A stretch of 6,052 nt of DNA, taken from the NCBI GenBank assembly GCA_017646885.1, contig JAGCLR010000091.1, forward strand, positions 1-6,052. The letters are read 5' to 3'. Shown one piece after another: positions 1 to 5,249 of this stretch. The position numbers and the translations under genes were made by a program. This stretch comes from Methanobrevibacter sp. GTDB taxonomy: Archaea; Methanobacteriota; Methanobacteria; Methanobacteriales; Methanobacteriaceae. The notes under the pieces were generated by a model. That model made no database searches, had not been told where the DNA came from, and worked only from the letters and a program-made list of their open reading frames with translations. The stretch's first letter is position 1, and each line of letters starts with the position of its first letter.

Positions 1-15
1 AAAGCTGTGGAAAAG

Positions 16-81
16 AATTAAAAAAAAATAAAAAAAGATAATTTTAAAAAAAAATAAAAATAGAAGAAATAAATTCTTCTA
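16..81 (-). terminator. Hairpin plus T-tract terminator of the adhesin gene
   Basis: Just past the adhesin stop codon, bases 61-68 and 74-81 form a perfect 8-bp stem (TAGAAGAA / TTCTTCTA) with a 5-base loop. Read on the minus strand, it is followed by long T runs covering about 16-60. Archaeal polymerases stop in T-tracts with or without a hairpin, so either element would be enough. Bases 1-15 beyond it show nothing I can name. Confidence 0.75.
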
Positions 82-91
82 AATAATATTT

Positions 92-3000
92 CTATTTTTT
101 ACGTCCGAAAGAGACAGTTGAAACTAAGCTTAATAAAGCAACAACTACTAATGCAATTGGATTACCAGCTGCAGGCATTACAGGGACGGTTTTTTCTGAT
201 GTAGGAGTTGAAGGTTCTTCTTCAGTCTCATCATCTATAGGTTCGTCCTCAGGAATAATGGTAATTTGAATAGTAGTATTGGATGGATTATAATATTCAT
301 TTCCTAAATACTCGATAGTAGCTTCAGTACTTTCATCAGGCAATTCCACATCTTTAAATGTAGCTTTACCGTCTTTTACTTCAGCAGTGTATTCTTTACC
401 ATTTACTTTCAATACTGCAGTACCGTTTTTAACAGGATTGCCGTTTTGATCAACAATATCTGCGGTAATGTCCTTTTTCTCACCAGCTTTACCAGAAACA
501 TCATCACTTTCAGTAGTAGTGTTTAATGGCAATACAATTACATCAGATTCGTTTTCTGCTTCATTGTAATAATCAGTACCACTGTACTCTGCTTTAGAAG
601 GATAGGTACCTGGTTCACCAAGGGTGATTCCACTGAAAGTAGCTTTACCATTCTTTACTTCTGCAGTGTGAGATTCTGCAGTAGCCATCAATTTATCGGA
701 AAGCTTAGTTCCCCAATCAATGGTTAAGGTAACGGTTCCTTCATTTACAAGATTACCATACTCATCTACAACATCAACAACAATATCAACTACAGCACCT
801 GTGTAATCAATTACTTCAGGAAGAGTAACAATTACATCTACTTTCTGTACAGTTAAATTAAGTTGACCTACGGATGGGTAATAGTAATCAGTACCACTGT
901 AAGTTACATCGTAAAGGTATTCACCAGGCATATCAGGTAAAACGATATTTTCAAAGGTAGCTTTACCATTAATAACATCTACAGTATATTCAGTACCATC
1001 AACAGTTACAGTTAAAGTACCATTTGGTACAGCATCGCCATTTTCATCAGTTACATCAAAGTCTACAGTAACTGGTTTTCCTGGTTTGTCAGTAGCTGAT
1101 TCATTGGAAACGGAAGTTTCTAAGATAAGAGTCTTATTGTATACAGCATTATAAATAACTGTATAGTTTGTACTAGCCCACTCGAAAACTTGATTTTCGG
1201 TTACTTCTTGACCATCTTCATCTTCCCAATGATCAAAGACATAGTGGTAACCAGTATAATTGAACTCTTTTTCAGGTAACTGTTTATCGAAGGTACTCAT
1301 AGGAACTTCCCAAGTACCATCTGGGTGGCGAACGATTTTAGAATCGTTAGTGCTTACAGGGCCGTCACTGCTTTCCATATTCCAAACTACAGTAATGTTA
1401 CAGTCAGGATAGATGTCATAAATAGCAGTGAAAGTTCTGTTATAATCATCACCAGTCCAATACATTGTTTGTTCAGTTACTTCATCACCAGTTTCATTCT
1501 CCCAATGATTGAAGACATAATGCGCACCATCATAATAGAAATCGGTAAAACCATAAATTCTATTATCGAATTTACCTTTAGTAATGGTCCAAGAGTCACC
1601 TATTGCAATGATATTTGAACTGTCATTATAGACATTTTCACCATTGCTGCTCATTCTGATCCAGTAAAGGGTTACATTGGATGGTTTGGTAAGTTTGTAC
1701 TGAGCAATATAGGTATATGTTTGGTTTTCACCAGTCCACTCAAAGGTTTGAGGTAAACTTACAGGATTACCTTCTTCATCTACCCATTGAACAAACTCAT
1801 AATGGACACCATTATCATCAGTAAAGTCCCTATAGTTAGCAATTTGATTATCGAATTTCTCTTGGTAAATGGTCCAAGATACACCAGGTTCAAGTACATT
1901 AGATTCATTATTAGTTACTTTAGAACCTTCAGCACTCATATTAGTAAATATGAGAGTGACAGTGGATAATTCGTATGAATCATAAACTGCAGTATAGGTA
2001 ACAGTATAATTGTGATCTGCCCATTCAAAGGTTTGAGGTTCAGTTACCTTATTACCGTCTTCATCAATCCAGTGACTAAAGTTGTAGAATTTGCCTTCAT
2101 AAGTGAAGTTCATGTAATTAGCAATTTCATTATCAAATTTAGCCATGTCGATAGTCCAAGTGTTACCTTGATAAATGTCATTTGATACATTATCACTTAC
2201 TGCACCTGCAGCACTCATATTGTTAAATATGATTGTTACAGTAGCTGGTGCAATACCTTCATATTTTGCAATGTAGGTTACGGTATAATTTTCACCGGTC
2301 CATTTGAAAGTTTGAGGACCAGTTACTTCATTACCATCTGCATCTTCCCAGTGAGTAAAGTCGTAATGAACATTATTTAAGTCAAATTCCTTATAATTGG
2401 AGATTTGATTGTCAAAGGTAGCCATGTCAATGGTCCAAGTCATACCTGGTTCAAGTACATTAGATTCATTGGAAATTACATCACCGTTTTCATCTTTTTT
2501 AATGAAGACAACGGTTACATTGGATGTAGGTACGGAAACAGTATACTTAGCAGTATATTTAACTGAATAGTCTATACCTGTGTAAGCAAGCACTTGGCTT
2601 TCAGTTATTTCATTACCATCAGCATCTTCCCAATGGTCAAACTCATAATGCTTAATATCCTCACCACTACCAACATCAAATGATTTGTAATCAGCTATTT
2701 TTGCATCAAACATATCCATAGTAATAGTGTAAGGAGCTTCTTCTGAAAGTGTTTGAGTTTCAGTTTGCTTTACAACACCATCAGGACTTTGCATTTCCCA
2801 ATTAATGGTAACTTCTGATGGGGTAACCGCATATACAGCAATGAATTGTATTAGGCCCTGATTTTCAGTCCAAGTTACTCTATCACCAATTTGATAAATT
2901 CCATCAGGGTGATCATCATTCACTGGACCAGTCCAATAAATAAGATCATATTCTCTACCTTGGTATGTAAGAGTTCCAGGGGTCCCATAATAATTAGTAT

Positions 3001-3370
3001 TACTTTGGCTTTTCTTTAACCAATTACCATTTGAACCAGACCCACTTGGGTTTCTAGTTTCATTTACCCATCCAGATGATTTCAAATGATAGAATGCAAT
3101 TACTGTTGGCTCTAGTTCTTCATCATCATCAGCTGTTAAAACATCCTGAGAATTTGAATTAACTGCACCGGAAGAATCTGCTACATCAACAATTTCTTGA
3201 CTATCATCACTTGTATCTTCAACATCAGTTATTGTCTCTTCGGATAAATCAATTTCCTCTTGATCTACACTGACTACATCATCTACATCTGCAGCTGCAA
3301 CAGCACTTACAGATACTAATGCTAAAATAATCAATGATATAAATAAAACACGAGTTTTCAATTTATCCAT
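92..3370 (-). CDS. Adhesin-like surface protein with tandem beta-repeats, Ig-like domains and C-terminal membrane anchor
   Basis: This is a secreted, surface-anchored protein of 1092 residues, probably for adhesion to other cells or host material (inferred from architecture). I start it at the ATG at 3370, because GGTGA sits 7 bases upstream. The in-frame GTG at 3394 would add 8 residues but has only a weak GGAAG upstream. Layout: signal peptide 1-27 (MDKLKTR, hydrophobic core, AAA then D28); acidic Asp/Glu/Ser spacer 28-87; degenerate repeat 88-181; six repeats of about 90 residues, 185-744; three Ig-like domains 748-1040; acidic Pro/Thr linker; PAAGNP 1066-1071; hydrophobic helix 1072-1088; tail GRKK. 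More than 20 N-X-S/T sequons suggest heavy N-glycosylation. The only cysteine is C657. The architecture matches the adhesin-like proteins common in Methanobrevibacter. The ligand cannot be predicted. The gene stands alone, with a long leader and its own terminator. Confidence 0.9.
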   Translation of the reverse strand: MDKLKTRVLFISLIILALVSVSAVAAADVDDVVSVDQEEIDLSEETITDVEDTSDDSQEIVDVADSSGAVNSNSQDVLTADDDEELEPTVIAFYHLKSSGWVNETRNPSGSGSNGNWLKKSQSNTNYYGTPGTLTYQGREYDLIYWTGPVNDDHPDGIYQIGDRVTWTENQGLIQFIAVYAVTPSEVTINWEMQSPDGVVKQTETQTLSEEAPYTITMDMFDAKIADYKSFDVGSGEDIKHYEFDHWEDADGNEITESQVLAYTGIDYSVKYTAKYTVSVPTSNVTVVFIKKDENGDVISNESNVLEPGMTWTIDMATFDNQISNYKEFDLNNVHYDFTHWEDADGNEVTGPQTFKWTGENYTVTYIAKYEGIAPATVTIIFNNMSAAGAVSDNVSNDIYQGNTWTIDMAKFDNEIANYMNFTYEGKFYNFSHWIDEDGNKVTEPQTFEWADHNYTVTYTAVYDSYELSTVTLIFTNMSAEGSKVTNNESNVLEPGVSWTIYQEKFDNQIANYRDFTDDNGVHYEFVQWVDEEGNPVSLPQTFEWTGENQTYTYIAQYKLTKPSNVTLYWIRMSSNGENVYNDSSNIIAIGDSWTITKGKFDNRIYGFTDFYYDGAHYVFNHWENETGDEVTEQTMYWTGDDYNRTFTAIYDIYPDCNITVVWNMESSDGPVSTNDSKIVRHPDGTWEVPMSTFDKQLPEKEFNYTGYHYVFDHWEDEDGQEVTENQVFEWASTNYTVIYNAVYNKTLILETSVSNESATDKPGKPVTVDFDVTDENGDAVPNGTLTVTVDGTEYTVDVINGKATFENIVLPDMPGEYLYDVTYSGTDYYYPSVGQLNLTVQKVDVIVTLPEVIDYTGAVVDIVVDVVDEYGNLVNEGTVTLTIDWGTKLSDKLMATAESHTAEVKNGKATFSGITLGEPGTYPSKAEYSGTDYYNEAENESDVIVLPLNTTTESDDVSGKAGEKKDITADIVDQNGNPVKNGTAVLKVNGKEYTAEVKDGKATFKDVELPDESTEATIEYLGNEYYNPSNTTIQITIIPEDEPIDDETEEEPSTPTSEKTVPVMPAAGNPIALVVVALLSLVSTVSFGRKK
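251..1129 (-). repeat. Three tandem Ig-like domains at the C-terminal side of the adhesin
   Basis: Residues 748-843, 845-948 and 950-1040 share the pattern V.D..D.NG..V.NGT..VTV.G..YT..V.(N/D)GKATF....LP...G......Y.G..YY.(P/E)S......V. This is the arrangement of the Big_3-type Ig-like repeats common in methanobacterial adhesin-like proteins (family assignment from memory). The second copy has about 12 extra residues between its E and F strands (around residues 887-901, TKLSDKLMATAESHT). These domains probably form a stiff spacer that lifts the N-terminal repeats off the envelope. Confidence 0.8.
1139..2818 (-). repeat. Six tandem repeats of about 90 residues in the adhesin-like protein
   Basis: Copies cover residues 185-276, 283-370, 376-463, 469-558, 564-651 and 657-744, with a period of 93-98 residues. 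Each begins with a strand like SNVTVVF and carries a central W(T/E)I/V..xxFD motif. Next comes HYxFxHWEDxDGxEVT, and the copy ends in YTVTYxAxY. The pattern of hydrophobic strands, W-D-x-x-G turn and YTAxY ending resembles the InlB B-repeat / Listeria-Bacteroides repeat type of small beta-domain found in bacterial surface proteins. That family link is by eye only. The copies have diverged in DNA sequence, but copies 2 and 4 share a 23-base identical block. Confidence 0.88.
2828..3109 (-). repeat. Degenerate N-terminal copy of the adhesin repeat
   Basis: Residues 88-181 begin with a strand (PTVIAFYHLKSSG) and end YDLIYWTGP...DGIYQIGD...QFIAVY. This lines up with YEFDHWEDADGNE...YTAKY of the six regular copies, including the W, the DG turn and the final AxY. 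The middle is different: a Gly/Ser/Asn-rich stretch (residues 108-131) replaces the W(T)I..FD segment. I read it as a diverged cap copy that begins the stalk. It could instead be an unrelated small beta-domain. Confidence 0.5.
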
Positions 3371-3422
3371 ATTTAATTCACCATATTTTTTCACTATGAA
3401 ATATCTTCCAAAAAAATAAATT

Positions 3423-3477
3423 AAGTTACAATTTATTTAGATGAAAAACACTCCAAAAAATTCATCATATGTAACTT
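3423..3477 (-). promoter_or_regulatory. Nested stem-loop in the adhesin 5' leader
   Basis: An outer 8-bp inverted repeat (AAGTTACA 3423-3430 with TGTAACTT 3470-3477) encloses an inner 6-bp one (GATGAA 3440-3445 with TTCATC 3461-3466). Read on the minus strand, the apical loop contains GGAGTG, a ribosome-binding-site-like sequence. The outer stem is followed by a T-rich run (3404-3422). It lies about 50 bases upstream of the adhesin start. It could be an attenuator or a translational control element, or chance pairing in AT-rich DNA. Confidence 0.35.
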
Positions 3478-3663
3478 TTTAGAGAAAAAATATGCTCATC
3501 TTAATCTAAAAATATCAAAAATCATAATTTCAGATAAAATGAATCACATCTTTAAATCATAATAAAAATTTATTAGAAATTTAATATATTCCAATAACAT
3601 CAATAAGCTTAACCTTAAAAATAGATTAAACCCCGTTACATACACTATATAGTTAAATATAAA

Positions 3664-3676
3664 GTTATATATAAAG
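3664..3676 (-). promoter_or_regulatory. Candidate TATA box for the adhesin gene
   Basis: On the minus strand this reads CTTTATATATAAC, a close match to the archaeal TATA consensus TTTATATA. A start site about 25 bases downstream, near 3643, would give a leader of roughly 270 bases before the ATG at 3370. A second, weaker TATA-like run (TTTATATTT, 3655-3663) lies next to it. The remainder of this 417-base gap (3371-3787) is AT-rich. I see no other open frame or RNA gene in it apart from the nested stem-loop and the T-tracts after 3788. Confidence 0.4.
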
Positions 3677-3720
3677 ATTATGATAAAATTAAATAAATTA
3701 AGTTAATTTTAAACAAAATT

Positions 3721-3787
3721 AATAAATAAAAAAAAATAAAATCCTGAACAATGCAAAAAAAGTTTGAAAAATTATCAATAAAAAAGA
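3721..3787 (-). terminator. T-tract terminator of the M14-like gene
   Basis: Immediately after the stop codon at 3788-3790 the minus strand carries four separate T runs (about 3780-3785, 3767-3772, 3753-3760 and 3725-3740) and no convincing hairpin. This fits the T-tract-driven termination typical of archaea. Confidence 0.55.
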
Positions 3788-4621
3788 TTATAAAATCAAT
3801 TTATCTATCACATGAATAAATTGATTTGCCTCAGTTTCCAAACTGTGATCAGGATTTCCACGCATTTCAAATACAATAGCTGGAACTCCCCCATCATCTA
3901 TAGGAATTGTAGAGTACTGTGGACTTGAATAGCTTGCAGGCTCATAATAAATCACATAATTGATCTTATCGGTTACATTATTCGCTGCATCATAAGCTAC
4001 AGTGTCATTTGAACGAGGAGCAAATATATAAGGATCCTGCACATATCCACCATTTGATGAGTGAATGTCAATAGCTAAACTGTAATTGTTCTTTATCACA
4101 TCACTGACTACATAATCCTGTGCAAGCAACTGTCCGTTCATTCTGCTTTCTTCGAAATCATCGCTTTCTGCAGTTACATTAATCCTGTAAATGTAATATG
4201 AATAGTTCAAGTAATCTGAATTGTTCATGATACTGTTATATATCGCATCATGTGCATTGGATTCACGTGGATGCTGTCCTAAGATGTATGCTACCTTTAC
4301 AGATGAATTTGCATTACCATAAGGCCCCTCTACAGTTACGGTTCCTATGCTGTTCTTGCCTATTGTCTTTGCAGATTCCCCTTGCGCAGATGAATCTCCA
4401 GCAAATGAAGAAATCAAGTCAGTTGGAATATATTTCAAAACCCCATCTAAAACAGGATAATCTTCTGAAAGCTCCTTAAGGAAACTGTCTTCATTTGTTG
4501 CATAATCATAGCAAAGAACGAAACCCTCCGCTAATATGACAATAAGAATGATTAAAAAATAGAGTAATTTTTTAGAAGGTTTTCTTGATTTTTTCTTATG
4601 TGCATTGTCTTCATCAGCCAT
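3788..4621 (-). CDS. Membrane-anchored M14-like zinc peptidase/deacylase (putative)
   Basis: A 277-residue protein with a cytoplasmic, lysine-rich N-terminus (KKKSRKPSKK, 9-18), one hydrophobic helix at about 19-39, and an outer domain. The outer domain carries the zinc-carboxypeptidase pattern: GQHPRES with H117 and E120 as an HxxE metal pair, R160 with N162-G163 as a possible substrate-binding segment, DIHSSNG with H187 as third ligand, and FEMRG with E252 where the catalytic Glu is expected. M14 enzymes and their AstE/AspA deacylase relatives use this layout. The spacing from E120 to H187 (67 residues) is short, nearer to the deacylase branch. Seven N-X-S/T sequons all lie outside the helix, supporting outward orientation. 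A start at ATG 4621 fits, with GGTG 6 bases upstream. The substrate is unknown. A pseudomurein or foreign peptide is a guess from location. It looks like an independent transcript. Confidence 0.68.
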   Translation of the reverse strand: MADEDNAHKKKSRKPSKKLLYFLIILIVILAEGFVLCYDYATNEDSFLKELSEDYPVLDGVLKYIPTDLISSFAGDSSAQGESAKTIGKNSIGTVTVEGPYGNANSSVKVAYILGQHPRESNAHDAIYNSIMNNSDYLNYSYYIYRINVTAESDDFEESRMNGQLLAQDYVVSDVIKNNYSLAIDIHSSNGGYVQDPYIFAPRSNDTVAYDAANNVTDKINYVIYYEPASYSSPQYSTIPIDDGGVPAIVFEMRGNPDHSLETEANQFIHVIDKLIL

Positions 4622-4662
4622 ATAAACACCAAAAATAATTCATTAAATCTAAAATCTTAAAA

Positions 4663-4700
4663 CCTTATAAAAACATTTTAAAAGGAATAACTCTCCTTTT
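4663..4700 (-). promoter_or_regulatory. Candidate promoter region of the M14-like gene
   Basis: The minus strand reads TTTTATAAG at 4664-4672, an acceptable archaeal TATA box, with a predicted start near 4644 and a leader of about 22 bases. Directly upstream is a 7-bp inverted repeat (AAAAGGA 4680-4686 with TCCTTTT 4694-4700, 7-base loop), in the place where a regulator could bind next to the TATA box. Other AT-rich TATA-like runs exist at 4735-4756, so the assignment is tentative. Confidence 0.35.
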
Positions 4701-4756
4701 TATAGAAATAAACTTTGTATAAATTTGATATTTTGATATAAATTGATATATATTTT

Positions 4757-4806
4757 AAAAATTAAAAGCTAGAAAAAGCAAGTTGGAAAATTATTTTTTC
4801 CAAGTT
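4757..4806 (-). terminator. Hairpin/T-tract terminator overlapping the stop of the small basic gene
   Basis: Bases 4780-4790 and 4796-4806 form an 11-bp stem with one mismatch and a 5-base loop. The stop codon at 4791-4793 lies in the loop. Read on the minus strand, T-rich sequence follows (4757-4779). The stem includes the last codons (Trp-Lys-Lys), so the terminator is built into the coding end of the gene. It indicates that the small gene is transcribed alone and does not run into the M14-like gene. Confidence 0.6.
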
Positions 4807-4895
4807 TGTCTTACTCCTCTACCTTTTTTACTACCAGGCTTTTTGTAAGATCTTTTAGGTCTGGTTCTTTTGTTGGTACCTTTTACTTTTGCCAT
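4791..4895 (-). CDS. 34-residue strongly basic protein of unknown function
   Basis: A short open frame starts at ATG 4895 and ends at TAA 4791-4793. It begins MAKVKGTNKRTRPKR and ends RQTWKK. It contains 10 Lys and 5 Arg (44% basic), several Gly and Pro, no acidic residue, no cysteine and no hydrophobic stretch. Such composition is typical of RNA- or ribosome-binding tails, so a ribosome-associated or nucleic-acid-binding role is a reasonable inference, but I recognise no family. It is very likely real. A near-perfect AAGGAGGAT ribosome binding site lies 8 bases before the ATG, better than those of the larger neighbours. A hairpin/T-tract terminator closes it, and it fills an otherwise empty gap. 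A candidate promoter and an inverted repeat lie upstream. Its size puts it below the usual annotation cutoffs. Confidence 0.8.
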   Translation of the reverse strand: MAKVKGTNKRTRPKRSYKKPGSKKGRGVRQTWKK

Positions 4896-4900
4896 TATAT

Positions 4901-4909
4901 TATCCTCCT
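4901..4909 (-). promoter_or_regulatory. Strong ribosome binding site of the small basic gene
   Basis: The minus strand reads AGGAGGATA, complementary to most of the 3' end of archaeal 16S rRNA, with GGAGG ending 8 bases before the ATG at 4895. This fixes the start and suggests high translation. Confidence 0.8.
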
Positions 4910-4918
4910 TTAATTTTG

Positions 4919-4934
4919 ATGATAAGATTATCAT
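4919..4934. repeat. 16-bp inverted repeat upstream of the small basic gene
   Basis: ATGATAA-GA-TTATCAT is a perfect 7-2-7 palindrome 9 bases upstream of the ribosome binding site. It overlaps a direct repeat of ATAAGATTA (4922-4930 and 4933-4941, 11-base spacing). The symmetric form suits a dimeric DNA-binding regulator; a 2-base centre is too small for an RNA hairpin without opening the stem. Chance is possible in DNA this rich in A and T. Confidence 0.35.
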
Positions 4935-5044
4935 AAGATTAATCTAAAATAAATAAAAATAAATTTTTCATATTGAAAATATGATAAAATTCTTTATAAA
5001 AATAGCTTTAATAATAAAACTTAATAAAATATTTATTTTCAATA

Positions 5045-5059
5045 CATATAAACTTTACC
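5045..5059 (-). promoter_or_regulatory. Candidate BRE/TATA promoter of the small basic gene
   Basis: On the minus strand GGTAAAG is followed directly by TTTATATG, a good purine-rich BRE plus TATA box. A start about 25 bases downstream (near 5022) would give a leader of about 125 bases. A weaker TATA (TTTATAAAG, 4992-5000) would give about 75 bases. Apart from this, the palindrome at 4919, an imperfect palindrome at 5119-5139 and the argJ T-tracts, I see nothing in the 354-base gap 4896-5249. Confidence 0.45.
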
Positions 5060-5160
5060 CCTAAAAATTAGTAAAATATTGCTAAAAATCCTATAAATGA
5101 GATTTAAGAATAGAATATATGATATTTTGAAAAAATCATGATGAAATTTGAAAAATAATT

Positions 5161-5230
5161 AAAAAATAATAAGAAAATAATGGAAAAATAGTAAAAAAAT
5201 TTAAAAAAAAAGTAAAAAAGAAAAAAGAGA
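5161..5230 (-). terminator. T-rich terminator region of argJ
   Basis: Within 20-90 bases after the argJ stop the minus strand has successive T runs of 5-9 bases, including one of nine near 5203-5211, broken by single C or A. There is no strong hairpin. This fits archaeal T-tract termination and isolates argJ from the small gene downstream. Confidence 0.55.
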
Positions 5231-5249
5231 ATGTGAAAAGTGAAAAAAC

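Noticed and set aside
1325..1969. Plus-strand open frames antisense to the adhesin repeats
   Set aside because: They lie wholly inside a well-supported minus-strand gene, repeat with its periodicity, lack ribosome binding sites and have no recognisable domain.
1139..2818. CRISPR-like regular repeats
   Set aside because: The roughly 280-base period is protein-level repetition inside an open frame with diverged DNA, not short identical direct repeats with spacers.
3392..3394. GTG as the start of the adhesin gene
   Set aside because: It has only a weak GGAAG upstream. The ATG 24 bases downstream has GGTGA at good spacing and gives a normal signal peptide.
4667..4700. Mini-ORF with GGAGAG upstream of the M14-like gene
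   Set aside because: The ATG at 4676 is followed by only two codons before a stop, and the spacing to GGAGAG is too long.
5119..5139. Imperfect palindrome ATGAT...ATCAT as an operator
   Set aside because: It has a mismatch and a tiny AT loop, no clear relation to a promoter, and is well within what chance gives in this DNA.
4896..5249. tRNA or structured non-coding RNA in the gap between argJ and the small gene
   Set aside because: Composition is almost wholly A and T, with no cloverleaf, T-loop (GTTCRA) or GC-rich stem. In AT-rich methanogens structured RNAs usually stand out as GC-rich islands.
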